In this document: in pieces, positions 1-8,122 of the stretch
Layout of the letters: every line of letters begins with the position of its first letter
Numbering within the stretch: the stretch's first letter is position 1
Assembly (NCBI RefSeq): GCF_000982825.1
Contig: NZ_CP011047.1
Coordinates: 3,720,001-3,784,000, forward strand
Length of the DNA stretch: 64,000 bases
From: Cronobacter sakazakii
GTDB lineage: Bacteria; Pseudomonadota; Gammaproteobacteria; Enterobacterales; Enterobacteriaceae
Direction: 5' to 3'
The notes under the pieces: generated by a model
Databases searched by the model: none
What the model was told of the DNA's origin: nothing
Seen by the model: only the letters and a program-made list of their open reading frames with translations
Program-made: the position numbers and the translations under genes

Positions 1-269
1 TTGCTCGCGCTGACGTTTTCTTGCAGCTCAATGGTGAGCGTATCGCCGACGTTACGCGGACGACGATCTTCGAACAGCGGTTGATAACCGTAGTTAATCT
101 GCTGTACGGACTGGAAAATGGAACCGTTCACCACCGGCGCGGGGGCAGGTGCGGGCTGCGCGGTCGTCGCGCCCTGAACCAGCGGAGTAGAAGGCACCCA
201 CGCACAGCCCGACAGGGTTAATGCGAGAGCTATCGCGATAGGGCAGAGTTGCGCACCGGTCTTTTGCAT
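1..269 (-). CDS. flgH: Flagellar L-ring protein FlgH, 3' part missing
   Basis: Outer-membrane lipoprotein that forms the L-ring around the flagellar rod. Only the N-terminal ~90 codons lie in the window; the gene continues beyond base 1. The visible protein has a hydrophobic signal ending in the lipobox L-S-G-C, then WVPSTPLVQGA, NGSIFQ and INYGYQPLFEDRRPRN, all familiar from E. coli FlgH. I chose the ATG at 269 (MQKTGAQL) because a GAAG lies about 9 nt before it; an ATG at 278 is possible but has poorer spacing. It is the last visible gene of the flgB-to-flgH run, 57 bp after flgG. Confidence 0.93.
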   Translation of the reverse strand, partial: MQKTGAQLCPIAIALALTLSGCAWVPSTPLVQGATTAQPAPAPAPVVNGSIFQSVQQINYGYQPLFEDRRPRNVGDTLTIELQENVSAS

Positions 270-325
270 TGCTTTCATCTTCGTAGTGGCGTTCGGTGTG
301 GCATTACGCCACACCGAAACAGGCT

Positions 326-1108
326 TTAGAGTTGCGTCAGTTTTTGCAGCATCTGGTCAGTGGTGGAAACCGCTTTACTGTTGATCTCGTAAGCGCGCTG
401 TACCTGGATCATGTTGACCAGCTCTTCCGCCACGTTGACGTTAGAGGTTTCGACATAACCCTGATACAGCAGCCCTGCACCGTTCAGGCCCGGCGTGCTT
501 TCGTTCGGCGTGCCGGAGGACTGGGTTTCGGTGTAGAGGTTTTCACCAATGCTTTCCAGACCGCTGTCGTTCATAAAGGTGGTCAGGTTGATCTGGCCGA
601 CCTGTACCGGCGCCGCCGTTCCCTGCTGGGTCACGCTCACTACGCCGTCGCGACCGACGGTGATGCTCAGCGCGTTCGCAGGAATGGTGATAGCCGGCTG
701 AACCTGGAAACCGCCCGCGGTCACGAGCTGGCCGTTCTGATCCACCTGGAAAGAACCGTCGCGGGTATACGCGGAGGTGCCGTCCGGCAGCAGAACCTGG
801 AAGAAGCCCTGGCCTTTAATCGCGACATCTTTGCTGTTGTTGGTCTGAGACAGGTTGCCCTGCGTGTGCAGACGCTCGGTGGCGACAGGGCGCACACCGG
901 TACCAATCTGCAGGCCGGAAGGCAGCGTCGTCTGTTCAGAAGACTGCGCGCCCGGCTGGCGGATGGTCTGGTAAAGCAGATCTTCAAACACCGCGCGCTG
1001 ACGTTTAAAACCGTTGGTGCTGACGTTCGCCAGGTTGTTGGCGATAACGTCCATATTGGTTTGCTGGGCGTCGAGGCCGGTTTTGGCAATCCATAAGGAA
1101 CTGATCAT
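326..1108 (-). CDS. flgG: Flagellar distal rod protein FlgG
   Basis: FlgG builds the distal rod of the flagellar basal body, outside the inner membrane. The 260-residue length is that of the family. The N-terminus MISSLWIAKTGLDAQQTNMDV and the following NNLANVSTNGFKR are the conserved axial-protein signature. The C-terminal heptad region (VNVAEELVNMIQVQRAYEIN) is the usual flagellar basal-body rod C-terminal domain. It follows flgF by 16 bp and precedes flgH, so it is transcribed in the flgB operon. Confidence 0.98.
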   Translation of the reverse strand: MISSLWIAKTGLDAQQTNMDVIANNLANVSTNGFKRQRAVFEDLLYQTIRQPGAQSSEQTTLPSGLQIGTGVRPVATERLHTQGNLSQTNNSKDVAIKGQGFFQVLLPDGTSAYTRDGSFQVDQNGQLVTAGGFQVQPAITIPANALSITVGRDGVVSVTQQGTAAPVQVGQINLTTFMNDSGLESIGENLYTETQSSGTPNESTPGLNGAGLLYQGYVETSNVNVAEELVNMIQVQRAYEINSKAVSTTDQMLQKLTQL

Positions 1109-1124
1109 AGTGTCGTCCTGTTGA

Positions 1125-1883
1125 TTAACTTATCGACAATAACTGGTTAGCGCGCTGCTCGTTTTCATCGACGCTGGTGATGATTTTCATCTGCATCTCG
1201 AAGCGACGGGCGTTGGCTATCATGTCGGTCATGGCTTCCACGGGTTTCACGTTACTGCCTTCCAGCACCCCGGACATCAGGGTGACAGTCGGGTCGGCCT
1301 GCAACGTCGCGCCGCGGGCGGTCTGCGCCTGCTGGTTTAAACGAAACAGTCCGTCGTCGCCGCGAACCACTTCCTTCGCGCTGGCTTTAACCATCTTCAG
1401 ACGGCCCACCGGCGCGATAGTGTTCGGGGCGTCGCCCGGGTTCAGTACGGAAATCGTACCGTCGGCGGCGATCGTGACTTCCGCGCCTTCCGGCACCACG
1501 ACCGGACCGCCCTCACCCATCACAGGATTTCCCTGAATGGTGAGCTGGCCGGTCGCCGTGCGCTGGATGTTACCGTTGCGGGTATACGCTTCGGTGCCAT
1601 CGGGTGCCTGCACCGCCAGCCAGCCGTCGCTGCCCTGAATGGCAACGTCCAGCGGACGGGAGGTGTAGTCGAGCGACCCCTGGCTCATATTCACGCCAGG
1701 GGTGGACGCCGTGACCAGCGTGCGGGTTGGCAATGACAGCCCTTCTACCGGCACGGCGCGCAGCGCGTTGAGCTGAGCACGAAAGCCAGGCGTTGATGCG
1801 TTGGCCAGGTTGCTCGCCGTGACAGACTGCTGGTTCAGCGTCTGGCTGGCGGCGCCCATGGCGGTATAAATTGCGTGATCCAT
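1125..1883 (-). CDS. flgF: Flagellar proximal rod protein FlgF
   Basis: FlgF is one of the proximal rod proteins of the basal body, exported by the flagellar type III system. The protein is 252 residues, against 251 in E. coli. It starts MDHAIYTAMGAASQTLNQQ, followed by the axial motif NLANASTPGFRAQLNALRA. The C-terminus has the rod/hook heptad segment ending NEQRANQLLSIS. Spacing of 20 bp to flgE and 16 bp to flgG shows tight operon packing. Confidence 0.97.
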   Translation of the reverse strand: MDHAIYTAMGAASQTLNQQSVTASNLANASTPGFRAQLNALRAVPVEGLSLPTRTLVTASTPGVNMSQGSLDYTSRPLDVAIQGSDGWLAVQAPDGTEAYTRNGNIQRTATGQLTIQGNPVMGEGGPVVVPEGAEVTIAADGTISVLNPGDAPNTIAPVGRLKMVKASAKEVVRGDDGLFRLNQQAQTARGATLQADPTVTLMSGVLEGSNVKPVEAMTDMIANARRFEMQMKIITSVDENEQRANQLLSIS

Positions 1884-1903
1884 TAAGCCATCCCTTCAGA
1901 CAA

Positions 1904-3133
1904 TTAGCGCAGGTTAACCAGGGTATTGAGGATCTGGTCCTGAGTCTTGATGGTCTGCGCGTTCGACTGGTAGTTACGCTGCGCGACGATCATGTTGACC
2001 AGTTCTTTACTCAGGTCGACGTTGGACGCTTCGAGCGCGCCGCTGGTCAGCTTGCCGAAGTTGCCGGTACCGGCAGAGCCCAGCAGCGCCACGCCAGAGG
2101 CGGTGCTTGCAGACCAGACGTTATCGCCCTGGGAAGAGAGACCTTCCGGGTTGGCGAAGTTCGCCAGCACGATCTGACCCAAAAGCTGGCTCTTCTCGTT
2201 GGAGTAGTTACCCACCAGGCTGCCGTCTTCGTTTACCTGATAACCCACCAGGTCGCCCGGCTTGTAGCCGTTCTGGTTGGAGGTCAGGAGGACGTTAGCG
2301 CCGGAGTTTTGCTGAGTGGTGCCGGTCAGGTTCATGCTGAAGGTGAATGCCGCAGAGCCGTTCAGGGACGCCACAGAAATCGGCACCTGCTGGGAGCCCG
2401 CCGGCGCCGCGTTGGTGATGCTGGTCAGAGCGCCGCTGTCGCTGAAAGTCAGGCTGGTCAGCTTGGTCGGTGTTGAGCCGCTTACGCTGGTGTCGTTGTT
2501 ATAGACATCCCACTGGTTATCCGCGGTTTTCACGTAGTACAGCTTCAGGTTGTGTTCGTTACCGAGGCTATCGTAAACGGTCAGCGGCACGCTTTTGTTA
2601 AAGGTGCTGGAGTTAGCCGGATCGAATGGAGACTGCGCCGGAACATCGTCAGAGGAGTTCAGGTTCATCACGAAGTTCGCGCTGGTGGTCTGGCTTGCCG
2701 GCATCTGCGCGGTCGGGATGGTCAGCGGAATCGGGTCTGCGCCCTGCTGAATGGTCGGCGGGGTGCCGGTTGCCGGATAGCCGGTCACCTGCATACCCTG
2801 CATATTCACCAGGTTGCTTTTTTCGTCCAGTTTGAACTGGCCGTTACGGCTGTAGAACACGCCGCCGTTGCTGTCGAGCAGACGGAAAAAACCGTTCTGG
2901 CTGATAGCCACGTCGAGCTTACGGCCAGTGTTGGTGGTCACACCGTCGCCGAAGTCCTGGGTGATACCCGCAACTTTAACGCCGAGCCCTGCTTTCGAAC
3001 CGGCAAACATGTCGGCGAAAGAGACGGAGCCAGACTTAAAACCATAAGTGGCGGAGTTGGCAATGTTGTTGCCGATAACGTCGAGGTTGGTGCTGGCAGC
3101 ATTCAGACCGCTGACCGCTTGTGAAAAGGCCAT
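1904..3133 (-). CDS. flgE: Flagellar hook protein FlgE
   Basis: FlgE polymerises into the hook that joins rod and filament. It has 409 residues, a few more than E. coli FlgE (402). The ends are conserved: MAFSQAVSGLNAASTNLDVIGNNIANS at the start and the heptad segment SNVDLSKELVNMIVAQRNYQSNAQTIKTQDQ at the end. The middle is the variable surface-exposed hook domain, rich in Ser, Thr, Asn and Gly. Located 26 bp after flgD, whose product caps the growing hook. Confidence 0.98.
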   Translation of the reverse strand: MAFSQAVSGLNAASTNLDVIGNNIANSATYGFKSGSVSFADMFAGSKAGLGVKVAGITQDFGDGVTTNTGRKLDVAISQNGFFRLLDSNGGVFYSRNGQFKLDEKSNLVNMQGMQVTGYPATGTPPTIQQGADPIPLTIPTAQMPASQTTSANFVMNLNSSDDVPAQSPFDPANSSTFNKSVPLTVYDSLGNEHNLKLYYVKTADNQWDVYNNDTSVSGSTPTKLTSLTFSDSGALTSITNAAPAGSQQVPISVASLNGSAAFTFSMNLTGTTQQNSGANVLLTSNQNGYKPGDLVGYQVNEDGSLVGNYSNEKSQLLGQIVLANFANPEGLSSQGDNVWSASTASGVALLGSAGTGNFGKLTSGALEASNVDLSKELVNMIVAQRNYQSNAQTIKTQDQILNTLVNLR

Positions 3134-3159
3134 TTCTTACTCCTGATAAGATTGAAGGC

Positions 3160-3840
3160 TTAAATAATTTGCCGTACCTGGTCGAGTGTGGTGGTCCCGT
3201 AGGTGCCGAGATCCAGCAGGCTCGCGCCGTTGCTTCGCGTAATGCCGTTCACCAGCGCGAAGTTAAGCGGCTGTGCGACCAGCTGGGTGCCTCCGTTGCT
3301 TGCGGCAATGGAGACGTTGTAGGAGCCATCCGGCGCCTTAGTGCCGTCGCTCATCGTGCCATCCCATGAGAAGGTATGAACGCCAGCGCTCAGCGCGCCG
3401 ATTTCGATGGTACGAACGACTTTCCCGCTCTTATCAGTGACAGTGGCGGTAACTTTATCTGCGGCCTGTTGCAACTCGACGCCAAACGGTGTCGTGGTCT
3501 CTTTGCCGGTCAGAATGGTGCTGCCCGGGATCATCACGCCGTGACCGATAAGCGCGCTCGCCGCAAGCGACTGGCTGTTATCGATCTGGCCGGAGATAGA
3601 TCCGAGCGTGGTGTTCAGTTTCTCGATGCCGCTCACGGTGCTGATCTGCGCAAGCTGCGTGGTCAGTTCGTTGTTCTGCATCGGGTTGGTGGGGTCCTGG
3701 TTTTTCAGCTGCGCCACCAAAAGCGTCAGGAAGCTGCTTTGCAGATCCGAGGCGTTGCTCCCGGTCAGACTGCTGCCTGCGGTTGCGCTGCTGGTACTGC
3801 TGGTGCTGTAACTTTCGTTAATGCTGGACGTAACCGACAT
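3160..3840 (-). CDS. flgD: Hook-capping scaffold protein FlgD
   Basis: FlgD caps the growing hook so that FlgE subunits can polymerise. The protein has 226 residues (E. coli 231). The N-terminal region holds the family signature SSFLTLLVAQLKNQDPTNPMQNNELTTQLAQ (roughly residues 34-65). Before it is a Ser/Thr-rich leader (SSINESYSTSSTSSATAGSS), typical of disordered export signals. The C-terminal half is the FlgD Tudor/Ig-like region (GVHTFSWDGT-SDGTKAPDG). It lies 11 bp downstream of flgC and 26 bp upstream of flgE. Confidence 0.97.
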   Translation of the reverse strand: MSVTSSINESYSTSSTSSATAGSSLTGSNASDLQSSFLTLLVAQLKNQDPTNPMQNNELTTQLAQISTVSGIEKLNTTLGSISGQIDNSQSLAASALIGHGVMIPGSTILTGKETTTPFGVELQQAADKVTATVTDKSGKVVRTIEIGALSAGVHTFSWDGTMSDGTKAPDGSYNVSIAASNGGTQLVAQPLNFALVNGITRSNGASLLDLGTYGTTTLDQVRQII

Positions 3841-3851
3841 TGTTTTCTCCT

Positions 3852-4256
3852 TTATTGACCGAGCGTGAGCGTTTTCAGCATCATGCTTTTCACGGTGTTC
3901 AGCACTTCAACGTTGGCCTGGTAGCTGCGGGAGGCGGACATGGAGTTCACCATCTCGCCGACCACGTCAACGTTCGGCATACGGACATACCCCTTGGCAT
4001 CCGCCAGCGGGTTGCCTGGCTCGTAGACCAGTTTGTCCGGAGCCTGGCTTTCCACGACATCCGTCACCTTTACACCGCCGGTCGCAGCACCTGGTGCGGC
4101 GTCAACCTGGAAAACCACCTGCTTTGCGCGATAAGGCTGACCATCCGGCCCGGTCGCACTGTCGGCGTTGGCAAGGTTACTTGCCGCCACGTTCATGCGT
4201 TTGGATTGCGCGGTCATCGCGGAACCGGCAATGTCGAAAATATTTAAAAGCGCCAT
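3852..4256 (-). CDS. flgC: Flagellar proximal rod protein FlgC
   Basis: Proximal rod component of the basal body. It has 134 residues, the exact family length. It begins MALLNIFDIAGSAMTAQSKRMNVAASNLANADS and ends with the conserved rod C-terminal helix VEVLNTVKSMMLKTLTLGQ. A central VRMPNVDVVGEMVNSMSASRSYQAN block is typical of FlgC. It sits 13 bp after flgB in the same operon. Confidence 0.98.
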   Translation of the reverse strand: MALLNIFDIAGSAMTAQSKRMNVAASNLANADSATGPDGQPYRAKQVVFQVDAAPGAATGGVKVTDVVESQAPDKLVYEPGNPLADAKGYVRMPNVDVVGEMVNSMSASRSYQANVEVLNTVKSMMLKTLTLGQ

Positions 4257-4269
4257 CGCTTTTTAACCC

Positions 4270-4683
4270 TTACTGTTGCTGCAGCACGGACATCATGCTT
4301 TTGATTTGGCCGCCAAGAACCTGCAGATCGGTCTGATACTTCAGGCTATTGTCAGCAAACTGGGTACGCTCACGGTCCATATCGACGGTGTTGCCATCCA
4401 TAGACGGCTGATCCGGCACGCGGTACAGCAAATCAAGAGAAGCGCCGGTCGACGCCTGAGCCGGAATATGGCGCGATGAAGTCATGGCGAGCGTCATGGT
4501 GCTGCCTGACGCGCGGCCCTGATCCATCACTTTTTTCAGTTGGCTGGCGAAATCAATATCGCGCGCCTGATAACCGGGGGTATCGGCGTTGGCGATATTG
4601 GCCGCCAGAATCTCCTGACGCTGAGCGCGTAAATTGATAGCTTCCTGTTGGAAGCGCAGCGCGGCGTCCAGTTTATCGAGCAT
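4270..4683 (-). CDS. flgB: Flagellar proximal rod protein FlgB
   Basis: First gene of the flgBCDEFGH run; FlgB is the most proximal rod protein. It has 137 residues, beginning MLDKLDAALRFQQEAINLRAQRQEILAANIANADTPGYQA. An upstream in-frame methionine would add 35 residues with no family resemblance, so I start at MLDK, preceded by a GGAGGAAT ribosome site. The 153-bp gap to the divergent flgA should contain the FlhDC-dependent class 2 promoters known for this gene pair; I did not assign the operator. Confidence 0.97.
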   Translation of the reverse strand: MLDKLDAALRFQQEAINLRAQRQEILAANIANADTPGYQARDIDFASQLKKVMDQGRASGSTMTLAMTSSRHIPAQASTGASLDLLYRVPDQPSMDGNTVDMDRERTQFADNSLKYQTDLQVLGGQIKSMMSVLQQQ

Positions 4684-4836
4684 GATTCCTCCACTTAGTC
4701 TGGTGAGTGTGCACAGCTTACTGTTCCTCACGCGTGCGTTATCGTTGGAATAAACGCAAAATGCGTCGCTATTTGTTGCCTTGAACAAAAACAGAGCGGA
4801 GTAGAATCCTCCCTGTTCCGAAAGTGGAGAAGTGCA

Positions 4837-5496
4837 ATGAAGAGCCTGAAATTCTGTCTCGCCGCGGGTTTACTGCTGTTAAGTCCCGGCATTTTCGCCG
4901 ATGCGCTCAACGCGCAGCTGACGCCGTTTTTTCTGCAGCGTCTGGCAGGAATTAGCGATGCGGTAGTGGTGACGGTGAAAACGCCGGAGCCGCAGAGACT
5001 CACCTGTGACAATCCTGATTTCAGCCTGCCGGGCAACGCGCGTTTATGGGGAAACCTCAGCGTGCAGGTGCGTTGCGGCGAGCAGAAACGGTACATGCAG
5101 GTGAATGTTCAGGCCTTCGGAAACTACGTGGTGGCCAGTCAGCCTGTCGCGCGCGGCGGCATGCTGGATGAGTCTAACGTCCGCCTGGAACGCGGCCGTC
5201 TGGATCTCCTGCCGCCAAACGCTATGCTCAATCTTGACCAGGCGCGCGAAGCTGTTACTCTGCGTGACCTCGCGGCAAACCAGCCGGTGATGCTGTCGAT
5301 GGTGCGTCAGTCCTGGCGCGTAAAAGCGGGTCAGCAAGTCCAGATCCTCGCCAACGGCGAAGGCTTTAGCATCAATGGCGAAGGCCGCGCCCTCAACAAT
5401 GCGGCGGTGGCGCAAAACGCCCGGGTCAGAATGGCCTCAGGCCAGGTGGTCAGCGGCATCGTGGGTTCTGATGGGATTATTCTGATTAACCTGTAA
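4837..5496 (+). CDS. flgA: P-ring assembly chaperone FlgA
   Basis: Periplasmic chaperone for assembly of the FlgI P-ring. It has 219 residues, as in E. coli. The signal peptide is clear (MKSLKFCLAAGLLLLSPGIFADA). The C-terminal half carries the SAF-like domain with VVASQPVARGGMLDESNVRLERGRLD and VKAGQQVQILANGEGFSI, ending SGIVGSDGIILINL. It is divergent from flgB and followed 96 bp later by flgM. Confidence 0.97.
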   Translation: MKSLKFCLAAGLLLLSPGIFADALNAQLTPFFLQRLAGISDAVVVTVKTPEPQRLTCDNPDFSLPGNARLWGNLSVQVRCGEQKRYMQVNVQAFGNYVVASQPVARGGMLDESNVRLERGRLDLLPPNAMLNLDQAREAVTLRDLAANQPVMLSMVRQSWRVKAGQQVQILANGEGFSINGEGRALNNAAVAQNARVRMASGQVVSGIVGSDGIILINL

Positions 5497-5502
5497 TCTT
5501 TA

Positions 5503-5529
5503 TAAAGAATTCATCGTGGCTGCCGATAT
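5503..5529 (+). promoter_or_regulatory. Sigma-28 (FliA) promoter for flgMN
   Basis: TAAAGAAT, 11 bp, then GCCGATAT. This matches the enterobacterial FliA consensus (TAAAGTTT-N11-GCCGATAA) in both elements and in spacing. It lies 64 bp before the flgM start, just after flgA, as in E. coli, where flgMN has class 3 expression in addition to readthrough from flgA. Confidence 0.9.
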
Positions 5530-5592
5530 AGTTAATCAACTAACGATGAATATCGGCTCTACGCCGCGAGCCCCTCTATGAGGAAAAAATCA

Positions 5593-5886
5593 ATGAGCAT
5601 TGAACGCACGTCACCCCTGAAACCAGTGAGTACGGTGCAACCGCGCGAAAACAGTGAACCGCAGGCACCGAAAGCCCGTCCGACGGAAACCGCGGCGGCT
5701 GGCAGCGCCAGCGTCACCTTAAGCGGCGCCCAGGCAAAACTGATGAAGCCAGGCGCTGATGATATCAACGTTGAGCGTGTGGAAGCGCTGAAGGCCGCCA
5801 TTCGTAATGGCGAGCTGAAAATGGACACCGGCAAAATCGCCGATGCGCTTATCCAGGAAGCTCAGAGTTTCTTGCAGGATAAATAA
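5593..5886 (+). CDS. flgM: Anti-sigma-28 factor FlgM
   Basis: FlgM binds FliA until the hook is complete and FlgM is exported. It has 97 residues, the family length, starting MSIERTSPLKPVSTVQ. The C-terminal half holds the sigma-binding helices (INVERVEALKAAIRNGELKMDTGKIADALIQEAQSFL). An ATG 15 nt upstream (5578) overlaps the AGGA that serves as ribosome site for 5593, so the shorter start is preferred. flgN follows after 3 bp. Confidence 0.96.
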   Translation: MSIERTSPLKPVSTVQPRENSEPQAPKARPTETAAAGSASVTLSGAQAKLMKPGADDINVERVEALKAAIRNGELKMDTGKIADALIQEAQSFLQDK

Positions 5887-5889
5887 CCT

Positions 5890-6315
5890 ATGAGCCGTCT
5901 GTCAGAAGTGTTAGACCAAATGACAACTGTCCTGAATTCGCTGAAATCTGTGATGGATGCGGAGCAGCAGCAGTTATCCGCGGGCAGTCTCAACAGCAGT
6001 GCGCTTCAGCGCATCACTGAAGAGAAAAGCTCGCTGCTGGCCACGCTGGACTATCTTGAACAGCAGCGCCGCAGCGAACAGAAAACGCACCGTGACGCGC
6101 CGCCGGACATGGCGCAACGCTGGCAGACGATCACTCAGAAAACCCTGCACCTGCGCGATTTAAATATGCATAACGGCTGGTTGCTCGAAGGGCAAATGGC
6201 GCGTAACCAGCAGGCGCTGGCGGTGTTAAAGCCGATGCAAGAGCCAGCGCTTTACGGCGCGAACGGGCAGACTGCCGCGAATATGCATCGCGGCGGGAAG
6301 AAAATCGCCATCTGA
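5890..6315 (+). CDS. flgN: Flagellar export chaperone FlgN
   Basis: Cytoplasmic chaperone that delivers the hook-filament junction proteins FlgK and FlgL to the export gate. It has 141 residues, largely alpha-helical, with MSRLSEVLDQMTTVLNSLKSVMDAEQQQLS at the N-terminus and the FlgK/L-binding C-terminal region (LNMHNGWLLEGQMARNQQALAVL). It starts 3 bp after the flgM stop, so translation is probably coupled. A strong terminator follows at 6343. Confidence 0.95.
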   Translation: MSRLSEVLDQMTTVLNSLKSVMDAEQQQLSAGSLNSSALQRITEEKSSLLATLDYLEQQRRSEQKTHRDAPPDMAQRWQTITQKTLHLRDLNMHNGWLLEGQMARNQQALAVLKPMQEPALYGANGQTAANMHRGGKKIAI

Positions 6316-6342
6316 CCGCAAGGTTACGGGTAAAAAACGCCA

Positions 6343-6376
6343 TTCCGGCAGGGAAATCCTGCCGGAAGGTTTTTTC
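6343..6376 (+). terminator. Rho-independent terminator of flgMN
   Basis: A 10-bp perfect stem (TTCCGGCAGG / CCTGCCGGAA) with a 5-nt loop, followed by GG and six T, 27 bp after the flgN stop. Confidence 0.9.
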
Positions 6377-6410
6377 ACATCTCAATAAAAGCACGCTGAA
6401 AATCGCGTAT

Positions 6411-6447
6411 AAAAAAACGCGCCGGGAAAATTCACCGGCGCGTTTTT
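6411..6447. terminator. Bidirectional terminator between flgN and murJ
   Basis: CGCGCCGG / CCGGCGCG stem (8 bp) flanked by a run of A on one side and T on the other, so it can work on both strands. It lies between the converging flgN and murJ genes. Confidence 0.88.
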
Positions 6448-6472
6448 GTAATAGCGTTTACCGCCGTTCGGT

Positions 6473-8008
6473 TTACACCGTACGACGCGCGAAATCCCGC
6501 ACGCGGAAGCCAAGCACGGTGAGCGTCGCGAAATACGCGATAACGCCTGCGACTACCACGCCCGCAAGACGCAGCAGACGCAGCGGCATGCTGCCCTGCG
6601 CCCAGTCCGGCATGAAATGCATCACGCCGATAAGCGCCGCGGACATCACCAGCACCGCGATAATCAGCCGCGTCAAAAAGGCGCCCCACCCCGGCTGCGG
6701 CTGGAAAATTTTACGCTTACGCAGTTGCCAGTAGAGCAGGCTCGCGTTAAGACAGGCCGCAAGACCAATCGAGAGCGCCAGCCCCGCGTGTTTCAACGGC
6801 CCGATAAACACGAGGTTCATCACCTGCGTCATGATGAGCGTCACGATGGCGATTTTCACCGGCGTTTTGATGTCCTGGCGCGAATAGAACCCCGGCGCCA
6901 GCACTTTCACCACAATCAGCCCCATCAGTCCGACCGAGTACGCCACCAGCGCCTGTTGGGTCATCAGCGCGTCGTGACCGGAGAATTTGCCGTACTGGAA
7001 CAGCGAAACGGTCAGCGGTTTGGCAAGAATGCCGAGCGCCACCGCGCTTGGCAGCGCCAGTAAAAAGCACAGGCGCAGGCCCCAGTCCATCAGGCGCGAA
7101 TATTCGTCATGGTTGCCGCTCGCGAAACTTCTCGACAGCGAGGGCAGCAGGATAGTCCCGAGCGCCACGCCCAGTACGCCGGACGGAAACTCCATCAGGC
7201 GGTCAGCGTAATACATCCAGGAGACCGAGCCGGAGACCAGAAACGAGGCGAAAATCGTGTTGATAATGAGCGAGATCTGGCTCACCGACACGCCGAGAAT
7301 GGCCGGCCCCATCTGTTTCATGACGCGCATCGCGCCCGCATCTTTAAAGTTAATGCGCGGCAGCACCAGCATGCCGATTTTCTTCAGGTGCGGCAGTTGA
7401 TAAACGAGCTGCAACACGCCGCCGACCGTGACTGCCCACGCGAGCGCCAGCACCGGCGGGTTAAAATATGGCGCGGCGAAAAGCGCAAAGCCAATCATGC
7501 TGATATTAAGAAACGTGGGCGCGAACGCCGGCACCGAAAAGCGGTTCCAGGTGTTAAGAATCGCCCCCGCGAGCGAGGCCAGCGAAATCAGCAGAATATA
7601 AGGAAAGGTAATACGCAACAGCGACGAAGTGAGCGCGAATTTATCGGCCGTATCAGCAAAACCCGGCGCGGTCACCAGAATCACCCAGGGTGCGGCCAGC
7701 ATGCCGGCTATCGTCACCACAAAGAGCGCCAGCGTCAGCAGGCCAGAGACATAGGCCACAAACACGCGCGTGGCGTCTTCGCCCTGCTTGCTTTTATATT
7801 CGGCGAGGATCGGCACAAACGCCTGCGAGAACGCGCCTTCGGCGAAGATACGACGCAGCAGGTTCGGCAGTTTGAACGCCACGAAGAAGGCGTCGGTCGC
7901 CATCCCGGCCCCGAATACCCGCGCCACAATGGCGTCGCGCGCAAACCCGAGCACGCGGGAAAACATCGTCATCGAGCTGACCGCAGCCAGCGACTTCAGT
8001 AAATTCAT
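6473..8008 (-). CDS. murJ: Lipid II flippase MurJ (MviN)
   Basis: Moves the peptidoglycan precursor lipid II across the inner membrane. It has 511 residues, the usual size, with about 14 hydrophobic segments. It starts MNLLKSLAAVSSMTMFSRVLGFARDAIVARVFGAG, the conserved first helix with the essential Arg residues of the MOP-superfamily fold. It is downstream of yceM (114-bp gap) as in E. coli and converges on flgN. Confidence 0.97.
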   Translation of the reverse strand: MNLLKSLAAVSSMTMFSRVLGFARDAIVARVFGAGMATDAFFVAFKLPNLLRRIFAEGAFSQAFVPILAEYKSKQGEDATRVFVAYVSGLLTLALFVVTIAGMLAAPWVILVTAPGFADTADKFALTSSLLRITFPYILLISLASLAGAILNTWNRFSVPAFAPTFLNISMIGFALFAAPYFNPPVLALAWAVTVGGVLQLVYQLPHLKKIGMLVLPRINFKDAGAMRVMKQMGPAILGVSVSQISLIINTIFASFLVSGSVSWMYYADRLMEFPSGVLGVALGTILLPSLSRSFASGNHDEYSRLMDWGLRLCFLLALPSAVALGILAKPLTVSLFQYGKFSGHDALMTQQALVAYSVGLMGLIVVKVLAPGFYSRQDIKTPVKIAIVTLIMTQVMNLVFIGPLKHAGLALSIGLAACLNASLLYWQLRKRKIFQPQPGWGAFLTRLIIAVLVMSAALIGVMHFMPDWAQGSMPLRLLRLAGVVVAGVIAYFATLTVLGFRVRDFARRTV

Positions 8009-8122
8009 TGTTGTTCTTTCCCATAAACACCGACGCCTGCAGGGCAGGCGTCAGGGGCTTTTCAGCGAAGCGCTTAGTCTACTCGACTGAAAGGGAAATA
8101 CTACTGGCAGATGCGCTCACCG

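Noticed and set aside
296..1096. 266-codon plus-strand frame opposite flgG
   Set aside because: Antisense shadow; no start signals and no known family.
7109..8002. 297-codon plus-strand frame opposite murJ
   Set aside because: Very basic, Arg/His-rich translation caused by the opposite membrane-protein codons.
8030..8052. GACGCCTGC / GCAGGCGTC hairpin between murJ and yceM as a terminator
   Set aside because: No T run on either strand in a useful position, and it would separate genes that appear to be one transcript.
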